From contig NC_088177.1 in the NCBI RefSeq assembly GCF_028769735.1, positions 15,936,599 to 16,000,598 on the forward strand: a stretch of 64,000 nucleotides of DNA, read 5' to 3'. This DNA comes from Zonotrichia leucophrys gambelii (Eukaryota > Chordata > Aves > Passeriformes > Passerellidae). The position numbers were made by a program, and so were the translations under genes. The notes under the pieces are model-generated. The model made no database searches. It was not told the origin of the DNA and saw nothing but the letters and a program-made list of their open reading frames with translations. Of the stretch, positions 23,991-35,732 are shown piece after piece (positions within the stretch are counted from its first letter, which is position 1; each line of letters starts with the position of its first letter).

Positions 23991-26900
23991 AAGTGGAACC
24001 ATCAGCCCAGTGAAATTGTTGTGGCAAAATATTTGTCTGTTTTTACTTTCTTTACCCAAATAGATTAAACCAGGCAAAATTTGGCACTTGTCTCCATCTG
24101 GTCTAATCCTGAAGGTCTACTAAAAATAAATATACCAGCTCCTTCTTTTCTTCTCCAACTGTATTTCCTTTAATTCCACCAGATGCATTTATACTCCTGA
24201 ATCCAGGTGAAAAAAGGCTCAGGTTACCACTGCACGTGTCTAAATGATCAAATTATCTCGTGTTTGTATTGCAATTTGACATGATGATACTCCTTCTACA
24301 AAAAAGGATGTTTCAGTCAGTTCTAAGTAGCAACTTTCCTTCTGGTTACAATTTATTTATTACAACTGTCATTTGCTTTCATCTTGTGGTATTTTGATAT
24401 CTAACATTTCATAAAGAATGCCAAAACATCCCATGAAACAAAATTCTGAGGAAATTCAGTTCTATGAATATTTCAAAATAATTTTTTTTTACATTTCAGA
24501 CTAGATCAAACACAAATATTTAAATGTTGATGTTTCCTGAAAACGGATATTCTAGCATCTCATTATAACTTTAACTCTCAAATCCTTGGGAAGGCAAGGA
24601 TTCCTAACAGCAAATTCACAGAAATTTGGCCTAAAATAGAGCTGCTGGGCATAAAAATACACTGTGGTGCTCCTTAATATCTATCTAACTAATTCACATC
24701 AGTGTAGTGGATGGCAAACAGCTGCTGTGCACCATTTTGAACAGTATCCTTCAAGGATGACTCTTGAGATGATCAAAGTGCCTGGAGCCCAGAGGAAGGA
24801 TGGAACCAAGGGTGAGGGAAACTCCTCCCCACATTCAGAAAACAGGGTTAATTTCCCAGCCTGTTCCTTGAGGAAGTTTGATAGAATCTTGTCTCAGATG
24901 CCTTTTTTTTTTTTTAATTTTCTTTTCTTGTAGGGGAAGCAGGGGAATTGAGAAAGGAAAGAAGATTCTATCAAGAGGGAAATACCTTCAGGGTGTCAAA
25001 ATGCCAAAACCAGTATCTACCATGCTCCCGGCACGTGGATGAAGTGCTGGGGTTGCAGAGTGTTACCTACAACAGCAGCAGAGTGTGGAATCCAGGCACC
25101 ATAGCAGAGTTCCCCAAAAGTGACATGTGACCCTCCATCACCCTAAGGGTCAGACTGTTGGTCCCACAGGGGAACTGGGCTGCACAGTCCTTTGAGACCC
25201 CAAAGGGAGGAGAACTGCAGCTTCCCTGTGATTTCTGGTGTGCAGCAGGTCTGGGGCTGTCTGCAGTAAATTTAAGTACAGGTCTGTGAAGCCACTTCAT
25301 GGCCTGCATTGTTAGCTGGAGTTCACACAGAACTCTGCTATTTAATGCTGGTCTATCTCAAAGGAGGGGCCTGAAAATGGTGAAGATGCAGTATTAGCTA
25401 GGTGCTACAAAGTGATTTAGTCAGATATAAAGAGACCTTTTTGGATGATTGTAAATCCCTTCACAATGGCAGTGCTGCAGCCAGGAATTATGGTGCATAT
25501 TCCATATATCCATGGCAGCCAAACACTGGCTGTAGATCATGTTGTTTCATTCCCATAAACCTCAGAAAACAAAGGTTAGGAAAGACAAATTTTGGAGTAG
25601 CTGTAAGTAGAACATAAAAACTAGCATGACTGCAAACCATAAATGTTATTTTTTGAGGGTGCCTACTCTTGCCATTAGAGGTCATATTTAGGAAGCTGGT
25701 ATGTGGTTAAAGACAAGTTGAGAAATCAGGCACAAATCAGCTTGCATTGAGTTTTGGGATCATATTTTTATGTGTAAGCAGGAAGGTGTCTTTCTTTTCT
25801 GCAAGCTTTACCTTCCTTTCAGCTTGCCCATTCTTCAGATCAAAACACAGATACTGAGCAGAGGGCAAAGAGATCAGCAAGTACTGAAAGGTTCAGGTTT
25901 GCTTGTGAAGATGGGCCCCTGTGCTCTAAAAAACACCAAGTGTCACAGCTGAGATGGCCACAACACATCATCACACAATTTCAGAAGACTTTAAGAATTC
26001 ACCCATACACAGTAACACAACACCACATCAGAAGGCTTCAGGTATCTGCCCACAGAGAGTAAGACCATCTCACTTCAGCAGGCTGCAAGCTCTGCTCTTT
26101 CTTGTTCTTCAGCCCAGCCTTTTATCCCCTCATGTTGATGCATGGCACCTGTGTGCCCTCTGTTCCCTGTGGTGGTTGGTCAGTGCCCCTGGGCACTCCA
26201 TGGCTCATTGCTGTCAGTGCTGTCACAGCTGTGCCCACTGGGGATGAGGCCCAGCCCCACTCCCAATCACCACAAACTGTGTGTGCCTACAACCAAACAT
26301 ATGTAAATGGAACCCTGTGTGCTTCTGGAATGGGACACAAATGGAAGAATCTGTAGAAATGCCTTCATGAACTCAGGTCTGCTCATCTCAATTGCACATA
26401 GAATTTCTGTTTTTATCCATAACCTTTAAGGGAACAAAATGTTATAGAAGACTGCTAACATGATAGCATAAGGGGAAAATCAACAAGTAAGGCACACAGC
26501 AAGCAAGTCTTGGGCAAGCAGAAGGGTTTGGAGCAAGCTTCATGAATTTCTCACAGTTCTGATGGAAACCCCACATGAAAAAATATACTTGGATTACAAC
26601 CTCCATCCTCACCCCACATATCATTTACACCTGAATTCACTTCAAGGAGTTAAATGCTTCAGAGGTGCTGACAGCAGTAAAAAAGACTGGTCTGGTTTTT
26701 ATTTTTTTAGGCTGCTCATGCTATTACTGGTGTTACAAGTTGGAATTGTTTTCCCTGTTTGTTTCCTACAGATCAGATTCTTAGCCTGGATTTATTGAAT
26801 TTTCAGGCTCCCAAGCTTTAATGCAAATCAAATAGCTTTCTTTATAATGTTCACTCACAACAATACTGAATTTGTTTATTATGGGAAAAAAGCAGAAACA

Positions 26901-28035
26901 AATTCTGCAACTTTTGATTCACATTCATTAGCGACTGAATTAAGGGCTAAGCTTTAGAGGCACAAATGGAAATGTTCTTCCTCCTTGAGCTACATCAGTC
27001 TAAGGCAAAGAGATGTCTAGCAGTTCACCTGAGACCTAATTTAAGTTTTAATGCTAACAATTACAGGTTCCACGAGCATGACACTGGGAAATTGTAAGTA
27101 ATGAAAAGACACAATTTATCTCATTATAAAACCAAAAACCCCCAGAAATCCAAAAGAACAAGGCACATTTTACCAAGCTTAGTGTGTGCAATTCAAAGTT
27201 AGAGGAGAACTCCCATAAAAAGTGAGGTATTCTCTTGAGGCTGGCAGATTAAATGAGCAATATTTCTCTCTCCCTCTCGCTTGTTTTTAAAATCTCCATA
27301 AGGCTGTTTTTATTTTGCACGCTCCTCAGGAAGAGACTGTTAGGAGTAAGTGCTGTTAAATCACATGGCACAGAGCTCTGGAGTGCTGCAGTTTCCTTCC
27401 TGGCAGGGGGCTTGTTTGTGCGGCTATTATGTGACCCCTATGACAGTGTGTCTGTCTCCCATTCCAAAAAAATTATGGAGATTTCAGCAAGATAGAGCCA
27501 AGCAGCATCTGAAGGTAAATTTGAGAGGGTTCTACAGAAGAAAAGCACTTGGGGTTGCCTGTGCTGCAGTGCCCATAGCATGGCAACCACATTGTTGCCC
27601 CAGCCTTTGCTATTTTAGAAATAAAACATCCAGTCTTCCTCACGACTCAGGAAATGCTTGAGTGGGACTTTCCACACTCCACCTTTTACAGCCCTGGAGT
27701 TAAATCACAAAAGAAGCAGCTGCAGGTTTTCATTTCAAAAACACCCAGGACAAGTGGAGGTTTGGGGGCCACGAGAGTGGCTAGGACTGACTCTGAGGTG
27801 TTTGAAAACCCCTCAGAAGAATCTAGACTGGGCTTTTTTCCTGTGTTTTGCATAACTCATCTACCACCTTTTGAGGACTTTCACTGCGCATAAAACTCAA
27901 GTATATTTTCATAAAACCTTGCAAAAAATGCAAATAGCAATTTGTAAATGCATACAAGAATTTCAAGCAACATTAAAAAGCTTCCCAATTTAAAAAAAAT
28001 GTGTGAATTGTACCATTGTTCTTCCACAGGTTGGA

Positions 28036-28058
28036 GTGTGTGTGTCTGTGTGTGTGTG
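28036..28058. repeat. Imperfect TG dinucleotide repeat
   Basis: GT repeats interrupted by one C; a short microsatellite. Confidence 0.9.
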
Positions 28059-30559
28059 AGCACAGGTGGAGGCCGCAGCTAGACAGCATTCATGCTGCCA
28101 CACAGCTGTCAAAATATTAAAGTCTATTTTTTTTTCAATTTTAGTGATTTGATGGAATAGCAGGAAAGCTTTCTACATAATCTATTTATTTAGTGTGAGA
28201 ACCTCTGAGTCTGAGGAATCGAAAGGCAAGCAAATCTGCATATGCAAGGATGTAATTTCCCTCACATTTTTACAAAGCTGCAGATGAGAAATATTTTCTC
28301 TCTAGCTGTGATGGTTGCACAGTGTTCAGCTTTGTGTCTCACTTGCTAATTCCATTAAGAAGAAAGGAGAGCCTGGTTCACAAAGGCAGAACAAAAATGC
28401 ACCAGTTTATATCCCATAGCTAAGCTCTGGGGCTTTATTATTCTTCAGCAGTTCAGCAAATGGCTGACACACCAGTAGACACAAAATTTAATTTAAACGG
28501 ACAATGTCAAGTGGTTTACACTCCAAACTTAACCTACTTTGAAAATGTTATGATCTGGAGAAGGAATCTAGTCTGAAGTTCTCATATTTTAGTCCGGGGC
28601 AGGGGGGGTGAATTAGAAATTGTCACTATAGAAATTCAGAACTGCTGTTCTGATTCCTGGCTACTCTCCAGGCCTGTTACAGACAACGAAGATAACTGTG
28701 ACTCAATTGTATTTATTTTGGAGTCCAAGACTCTTGGACTTTTGAAGGGACTCATTGAAGAGTCTGAGACTCTTCTTGATCCTTGTAACATGCGATGGCT
28801 GTCATGGCCTTCATCCCACAGCCCTGCCCCAGCCAAGGGAAGATGATGTGTTGACACAGATGGATTTTGCCCTTTTTGGTGGAGCTGTGAGTTTGCTTGG
28901 GCAACACATCCATCTGCTGGATTACTCGCCTGAGCAGCCCCGGGAGTGCCAGGACGGTCCCGGTGCCAGAAGCGCTCTGACAAAGATCCAAGGCTGTCAT
29001 GCAGGTTTGAAATCCCATGGGGAGCCAGGAGGGTGAGCAGGGAACAGAGCAGCCATGAGCAGACGTGCAGCATTTTGTGCTCGTTATCAGTTTTGGGCAT
29101 AGCAACAGCACTGGCAAAGTGGGGCCAAGGCTCTGCCTGCAGGAGAGTCCCAGGACTCCCCAAGAGCCCAGAAGGCACCACCTGAGGCTGCTGCCAAGGG
29201 AGCAAGGGAGAGTGCACTCCCCTCAAGGAACCCAAAAATACAGCTCAGACTGACCACTTGTGGATGCACATTTTTCACCAGAGGAGACTATTGGGGCTGA
29301 AATGCCTCCTTCCCCCTTCCACCAGTTTCTCTGCGCTGCTGGCATTCAGCTGCTGAGACTTGATCTAATCAATGCTCATATGGGGAGGTTTGTCTGGCCT
29401 GGAAGATGATATTATGGAATAGGTCTATCAAATTTGTCAGTGTCTTCGCCGACAATTTTCATGAATATATAACATTGAAATATGGCACATCCATGCTGAC
29501 ATATTCCTTATGGTGCTCAAAATGGCTTGAAAAAAACCCCTCTGTAATTTGATAATGAGAAAGGATAAAGTCATTAGGGGGGTAATTGCTAATATCCAGA
29601 TCTTAAGAAGAGACTATAAATACTGAAGAATACAAATAAATAGGCAAATGGATTAACCAGATGAGAACTCCTTGATTGCCTGGCCTCTGAATTCCAAAAT
29701 GCCACCAAAACAGCCTTATTTATGCATATAATGGGGAAATTCAAGAAAACATCCATCATGGGACTTTCAGCTCAGACACTATATTCTAAAACACACATTA
29801 CACTTCAAATGCTTCAAAATGCTCTTTCATGGAAATTGCAAGATAAAGTGCATTTCTATTGGATTTGAGGGAAAAATCGCACCCATTCATTTTTTCAGTA
29901 AAACCAAATTTCTCTGCACAAACTTGATCAAGGTCAACGATCTGCCATTTGTTGAGAAGAGCAAAAATCTCCCCAAGTCATTTATAATAAATACCTTGGG
30001 GTTTCAGAAAGAGGAGAGGCCAGAACTGCACAGCAGCACAAGTGTACATTAATGGCACAGGCAGCTGTGGCAAGAGTGGAATGGTGACCCTGGAGAGGCA
30101 GGACAGGGTCAGAAAAGGAGCTCCTACAGCTCACTCTTCTCAGGTTTGCTTTCTTGTAAAAGGGGGTACCACTTTTTGGGTGATATTGGTCTGGCACTTA
30201 AGAGTGCTGGCATAAATCTTGCCTGTGTAAAGCAAGAGCCCTAGAAACTGTGGCAATGCAAACCTACTGTGAAGATTTACCCCCTGAAGGAACGAGTACC
30301 CTTGGCTTTGCAAACTAAAGATTCGTGTGTTTTTGGTGAGCATCAGCAGGCTGGCAAAAACAGGAGGGAGCAAAGATGCTGATGGAACAGGCAGTTTGAA
30401 TACTTGGATATGGAAAAACTCAGCTGGTTTTTGGGACTTGTGGCTCTTTGCAGAGCTGCTGCCTTTGGGGGCCCCCGTGGTGGGTGTGCGGGGGCGGTTA
30501 TGGAAAAACCCTCACTGCTCAGCCACCACAGTCCCTGCAAAGAGCATGTGGCTGCATTA

Positions 30560-30584
30560 GCATAATTGACAACATCAATTATGC
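30560..30584. promoter_or_regulatory. Inverted homeodomain-type sites, 10-bp arms, 5-bp spacer
   Basis: GCATAATTGA at 30560-30569 is the exact reverse complement of TCAATTATGC at 30575-30584. Each arm holds a TAATTG core, the classical homeodomain target, so the pair could bind a homeodomain dimer. Function is inference. Confidence 0.4.
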
Positions 30585-31181
30585 CCACTGCTATACTCTC
30601 CCCTGGGAAAGGCTGTCCATACAAGCCAATGTTCTTAAAAGTGTGCGGTGCTCACAGTCTCGGCGATTTTTAGTGCCGTTAAATGGCAGAGAACAAAGGT
30701 ATTCTGTGGAAAGCTGCAGGCTCAGGGAAATTGCTTCCAGAGGCTGAGGAACTGTTGCTTTTTCACACAAAGCTCCCCATGGTTAGGGCAGCATTTCCTG
30801 TCTGAGGTGATACAAAGGTGGGAAAAAAGTAGCACATACCACATTCTTATCACAGCCATCACCATCAAATGTTTCTGCAGCTGAAAGAACACGAGGATGG
30901 CACAGAGCTTCCTGTATGGCAAACGCTGAGGCATGAATGTTCACTGAGCCTCAGTTTTATACTGCTGCCTTCCTTTTTCCTGATTATTTCTGGAAGGCTG
31001 CTGCAGCTTTTTGATACAGCAGTCCTGTTCCCCTAAGGTCTCCTGACAGGGTTATGCCCCAGACATTTTGGGGCACTGGAAGCAAGTGGATTGCCCTGCA
31101 TAAACTAGCAATTATCACCCTAAATGCTGTTACTGTATGTAAAAATGAAAAATTCAAGCCAGAGGAATAGGTGCCCACAAA

Positions 31182-31224
31182 ATTTAACCTCAGCTAGCAG
31201 AGGCAATTGTAGCTGAGGTTAAAT
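31182..31224. repeat. Perfect hairpin: 15-bp arms, 13-nt loop
   Basis: Arm 31182-31196 pairs perfectly with 31210-31224 (reads TAGCTGAGGTTAAAT on the plus strand). It could fold in the TMEFF2 pre-mRNA. The stem is shorter than a microRNA precursor normally needs. Confidence 0.9.
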
Positions 31225-32741
31225 CAGTGAATAGACCCTGGTGAGACTGCCTAGGGAACACAGCCACCACCCTTGAGAAGCCCACTGGGGCCTGAGGCAC
31301 ACCAGAAGCCCCAAGAAGTGGCTTTCTAAGGAGCAACAATGGTGTCTTGCTGTGCCTGAGGTACCTGCTGGACTTCACTGCTGATTCAGGATGCCTCCAT
31401 CACTCCCACGGCTGTGGGGAGGAAGGTGCCATGTGTCCTTTCCACAGGTCTCTGTCATCTCTCACTGGACCATCTGTTCTCACACTCCTTCTGACCTCCT
31501 GGTGCTTGGAGACCATTTCCACTACAGACCTGCTCCTCTGTGCCTTGGCTCTGCCCTGTCAGGTAACCCAGATTCCGCCCTCCTTGGCTCCCAGCCCCTG
31601 ACAACACTTTGCTGCAGTCAATTTTCTCCTACCCACCACCTCTCCTCTTGAATGTGGGCTGAAATATCACCTCTCCTAAGCAAGAGCTTTTCTCTTCCTC
31701 CTGCTCACTTGAGCTCAAGGTGCCTTCTGTGCTCCTCCTCCTCCATGACCCATGACATGGCTTTCTATTGTCACCACTGTGATCTCCTCCTCCTTCCTAA
31801 CCCCCAACCTGCCTTTCATTCCCTTCTTGTTACAACTCAGGTACTTCCTGCTGTCTCCTCTCGAGCTGATGTGGGTCCCTGCCATCCTAAAGCAAATCCA
31901 CCAGGCAGCAGCAGCGTAGGACAGGCTGCACACTAAAAAGGGGCTCCAGGCCTTAATCTCAGCTTGGGGAAGCCAGCGCTTTCCTCAACTCTCCAGCAAG
32001 AAAGAGAAAGGATTTAAGATAACATTACTTGGCCTTGTTTCTAACTTAAAATAAATAATTTTGGCCTACTTGCCTTATCTCCTGTCCCCAATCCCCACAG
32101 GACACAACATTAGCCTTTCCAGCCTTTTAAGAAAACTGATTATATCTCCCATAAAATGCTGAGGGTAATCAAGAGTTTGGAGCAAAGACACTGAAGACTT
32201 TTTTCTTTGCATGTTCCTGTCTTCACCAATGGAAGGGCTCCTTGGCAGTAGGAAACACCTGGACCATGGCTCACCCTTGAACTTTTAGAAATTCATTCCA
32301 GCATTTTCTTTCCATAGCAACTTCTACCCTCCCTGCTTCACGCTGCAGCAACCCCCAACACCTTGCACTGCTCTGCCTGACTGAGACATCATTTATTCAG
32401 AGCTCTATGTTTTAATCATCACACACTGTTTTAAGCAGGAACAGAACAATCATTTCTAAGGCCGGGTACCCCACTGTCACAGGGATGGCACAGGAGATGA
32501 CCAGCTGGATTAAATACTGCCTCAGCACTGTCCCAGCAGGAAATGTTCACGCCTGTGAAACCGTCACCTGGCTTTCACCCGAGCCATGCAGCTCAGGCAA
32601 ACCCAGCCATCCACACCTACTCTCTCTAAACACTTCAAAACCACAGACATGTCAGGAAACTGAAGCAATGAATGCATCACCTGACCCATTTTCACCAGAC
32701 CTTCCCAGAGGCTTTCGTTCTCAGTGTCAGCTGTGAACATT

Positions 32742-32768
32742 CGCATGCACGTGCGTGCGCACACACGT
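32742..32768. repeat. 27-nt alternating pyrimidine-purine tract with CpGs and an E-box
   Basis: Strict pyrimidine-purine alternation, mostly CG, CA and TG steps, which favours left-handed Z-DNA. It contains a palindromic CACGTG E-box at 32748-32753. Confidence 0.8.
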
Positions 32769-33383
32769 TCAATTTCTAAATCAATCCTCCCAGGCAAAGG
32801 GTGTAAAAAATGTCTCCCCAACCTCACTAGTATTTACATGTTTTTAATTTCAAGTGCCATATAGGGCTATTCAGCCATTATATTTTACTATAGCTTCTAA
32901 ATAAATTAAACCCATTTATCATTAAACTCTCCACATTTTAAGAACCTTATTAACTTCATAGTTAAATGCCGACAGGTAATATCTATTATGGCAGCGTTTC
33001 ATGGTATCCCAGCAGTGCTATGAGCTGGATTTTCACTTCCTTAAACCTGTATATCATGACGAAAATATGCATAATCTAGTGCACTGATTCTGTAATTTTC
33101 AATAATGTCTGCTAATTCTGGCAAATAATTTACAGTACTTATTTCCTCTGTCATACAGGTGTTTTATGGCCAGAGTAGCTGTAGGTTGACAAAAATAGAA
33201 GAAGCCCATTTATTAAGAAGAGAGTTTGTAGCAAAAGAAAGAGTAATGGAAAGGCAGTGCTTTTTTAAAGTAAACCAGGAAAACCATACTAGAAGATGAG
33301 GACACTTCACCTCAGCAAATGAAGGAAAAAAGAGACTTACACAGATCCCGTGAATTGTGATTCTCACAGAATAGGAACCGTAC

Positions 33384-33443
33384 CTGCATAATCTGTCCTT
33401 GCATAATGCCCATCTTCTGATTTTGTAGTTGTTGTAGTATTGT
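33384..33443 (-). CDS. TMEFF2: TMEFF2 exon: 60-nt Thr-rich linker between Kazal 2 and EGF
   Basis: Small exon of 60 nt with phase 1 on both sides, so skipping it would keep the frame. It completes Asp229, encodes residues 230-248 (N-T-T-T-T-T-K-S-E-D-G-H-Y and onward) and gives the first base of Glu249. The Asn followed by five Thr contains an N-X-T glycosylation sequon and is a likely O-glycosylated hinge. The acceptor is TTTTCACACAG (AG at 33444-33445); the donor is GTACGG (GT at 33382-33383). No residue differs from the human protein as remembered. If the donor failed, the frame would run six codons into the intron and stop at TGA (see the read-through finding). Confidence 0.97.
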
Positions 33444-34568
33444 CTGTGTGAAAAGAAATGTGTTGAGTTGCCTGGGGAGCCTGGACTCACTACAGCCCAT
33501 GCCCCCACCAGAGTGCCCAGGCAGAGCTAACTTCCCTTGCATACACATCATCTCTGCTGGCTGCAAGGCTCTCCTGGGCCTGCCAGGTGAAAACAGCAGG
33601 ATCTTTTTTCTAACAATATGTGATAACAGATTGCAGCTGGGATAAATATATCAGTCTGAAGCAGGAGTTGTCATTTCTGCTCTACTTGAAGTAATTGGGG
33701 AGTTTTAATATGTACCCTGAAATGAACTGCCACTTAGGGTGGTTAACTTTAAAGAGACAGGAGTAAACTGGAATGTATTTAATACACCTGTATACTATGG
33801 CCTTGTAAGTAGATGTACTGAGGATTTATGGGTCAGAAGCTAAGGAAAAAAGCTATTGAGAGTCTGAGCCTCAGCAGACACTTTATTTACAGGAGCTATT
33901 GAAAGGCAAATTCTCTTCATTTTCATTTTAGAGAAAAACAGGGTTTTTAAAGTCAGCTGAAGGGTTACAGGTGATGTAGTAGTGATGGGCACAGAGAAGC
34001 ACTGTATTTATGGAGGAACAGAGAGAGCCTTGAGCCATGATTGGAAAACCTCCTTCCAGGCATATTGGGCATCTTGGGGCTCAGCAAGGCTCACCTGAAG
34101 AGCCAGCCCAAGCACTGTGTTTGGGAGCACCTCTTCAGAGTGTCTTCCAAGACTGCCTCATGCTGCTCCAGGTAATGGAGCACCAGAGGATCCATCCTGG
34201 GCGGCAGAATGTATCTGAGGGGCATTCCCACTGTCCTGCTCCAGCTGCTGCAGGGCAGACAGAGCTCTGGGCAAGCTGTTTGGGCAGGAGACTGGTGACT
34301 GATGCAGAACCCAGTGCAGGGCTGGGCAGTGCCCTGCTGCTGCTCTGGGCAGGGTTAGGAGTGGTGCCCCCTCTCATGCCTCACTGTGTCTGCATCATGG
34401 AGGGCTCTCCCTCTCACCCACAGCCTGTGCTCTACAGTATCAACTGCAGCAGTCTAATGGAAATATAACAATTACCCAATAAGAAGCCAGCCCTGGTTCT
34501 GTTTCTTTTTTTCTCCCTGAACAAAAATTGAAAACATTCTTTGAAATGAGTTTTGTTATGAGAGTTAC
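33444..34568 (-). other. TMEFF2: Short TMEFF2 intron (1.1 kb)
   Basis: Donor GTAACT starting at 34568, acceptor AG at 33444-33445. It contains a GC-rich patch at 34040-34440 with chance ORFs on both strands. Confidence 0.95.
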
Positions 34569-34717
34569 CTTGACATCGACCCAAAGACATGACTTCAATT
34601 TTCTCCTGTTTCTGGCATGATGCCTCTTTGATTTGACATGCATTATCATAAGATTTCCCATCGGAAGCACAAAGAGGATTGAAGTTGGTTTGAGAACAGT
34701 CAATGTTGCACACACAC
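34569..34717 (-). CDS. TMEFF2: TMEFF2 exon: Kazal-like module 2
   Basis: Exon of 149 nt, phase 2 in and phase 1 out. It completes Trp179 and encodes residues 180-228, the body of the second Kazal/follistatin-like module. Visible hallmarks are the paired Cys of C-V-C-N-I-D-C, the P-L-C-A-S-D-G-K-S-Y-D-N-A-C core typical of Kazal folds, and a last Cys in L-G-R-C. I see no difference from the human sequence as remembered, which fits strong constraint on this module. The acceptor has a long polypyrimidine tract ending TTTTCAG; the donor is GTAACT. N204-A-C is a possible but weak N-glycosylation sequon. TMEFF Kazal modules are thought to mediate ligand binding rather than protease inhibition. The downstream intron is only 1.1 kb. 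Confidence 0.98.
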
Positions 34718-35110
34718 CTGAAAAGATATAGAAAGAGAAAAAAGAAGAGGCTAATATGAGAAACTTTTTTCAAGACATCATAAATACATCTCAGAAATAT
34801 AAGTGTTTGTATTATCCTGACTGTACAATGCAAATCAACATAACGAAAGCAGAAAGTTCTGTCAAGAGGTCATTTGTATTTCTTGATGGAAATGAGATGC
34901 AGGGAGAGGCAAAAGGCACAGAAAAGCAAGCAAAAAGAAAGATAAAAGAAGTGTGTTTTACATGGAAAACTGTACCACAGCATTACCACTTGTAATCCCC
35001 TGTAAAGCAAAGAGATATGCAGATAAAGCAAGCTGCTGAGCCCTCCTGCAAACTAAAGAATCACAAATTCTCCTTAGTTCAGGTGCCATCCATTGTATGG
35101 AATACCATAT

Positions 35111-35732
35111 TGTCGGAATTCAGGACATCCCTCTGGCTGTGCTGGACTGCCAAAACCCCTGCCAGGGGGCTCAGAGACCCTGGCACAGAGCCCAAGATCC
35201 TTGTGGTTTTGATTATGACCCATGGAGCAAATTACCAACCTTATATGAAGATCTGCAGAATGATTCTTAAGTAGAATGATAGTGAATTTATCACAGGGTG
35301 AAAAATAATTTTTTTTGGGTTTTTAGAATGGGGGTTCAGGGGGCAAGATGGAGGAACCTGGGCATGTCCAGCCTTTCTCCTTCTTCTTCTTGGTCTCCAT
35401 CTTTAGCTGTGATGCTGGCACTTACAGATTGGTTTAGAGTAGAAGCTCACTGTCTAACATAGGTGAGAGGTATTGGAAAGGATTTGTAAATATTGTACAC
35501 ATAGTTTTTAGTATAAAAAGATAACACCACCCTAGAGGTGGGCAGAATACCTCTGACTGTCTTTCTGAGTGGACCTCAGCTGGACAGGAGAAAAAATTTT
35601 ATGGATAAGATACAATAAACAACCTTGAGACAGAGAAATGAAGAGCTCTGACTCCTTCTTCAACTGCCAGGCTGGGAAAAGAGACTTTGTAATGCAACTT
35701 GGGATCACTCTGACCAGCTAGAGATCCCGAGA
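35111..35732 (+). mobile_element. Solo LTR of an endogenous retrovirus, with target-site duplication
   Basis: A 622-bp element starting TGTCGG and ending CCCGAGA. It is flanked by identical CCATAT hexamers at 35105-35110 and 35733-35738, read as a 6-bp target-site duplication. Inside, on the plus strand, are a TATA box (TATAAAA at 35512-35518) and a poly(A) signal (AATAAA at 35614-35619), in the U3-R-U5 order of an LTR. I recognise the sequence as a type common in songbird genomes. The 6-bp duplication suggests the ERVK/beta class, but I do not assert a family name. No internal viral genes are present on either side, so it is a recombined remnant, antisense to TMEFF2. Confidence 0.85.
35512..35518 (+). 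promoter_or_regulatory. TATA box of the solo LTR
   Basis: TATAAAA on the LTR's own sense strand, about 100 bp before its AATAAA. Any transcript from it would be antisense to TMEFF2. Confidence 0.6.

Larger units (their letters stand above)
10325..33383 (-). other. TMEFF2: Large TMEFF2 intron (23 kb) between linker and EGF exons
   Basis: No exon was recognised inside. By part: 10.4-16 kb holds short direct repeats (10472-10520, 12471-12499). 16.08-16.44 kb is a homeodomain/POU-rich candidate element. 17.0-17.2 kb has a diverged tandem duplication. 18.3-18.5 kb has an octamer next to a CArG-like stretch. 20.76 kb has a near-perfect palindrome. 22.96-23.5 kb is AT-rich and candidate-conserved. 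23.85-23.99 kb is a minisatellite. 26.8-27.0 kb is AT-rich with an octamer. 28.04 kb is a TG repeat. 28.7-29.2 kb is GC-rich with a chance 199-codon ORF. 30.56 and 31.18 kb are inverted repeats. 32.74 kb is an alternating purine-pyrimidine tract. The other stretches show nothing I can name. Confidence 0.9.

Noticed and set aside
28636..29235. 199-codon minus-strand open frame
   Set aside because: Chance frame in a GC-rich patch of the 23-kb intron, not flanked by signals that would fit TMEFF2 phases, and like no protein I know.
34432..34833. Continuous open frame extending the Kazal 2 exon on both sides
   Set aside because: The extra residues are intron translation. Strong splice sites at 34717 and 34569 define the exon; retention is possible but unsupported.
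35017..35274. 85-codon plus-strand frame as retroviral coding remnant
   Set aside because: It overlaps the LTR U3 region, which is noncoding. No viral gene segment is visible on either side.
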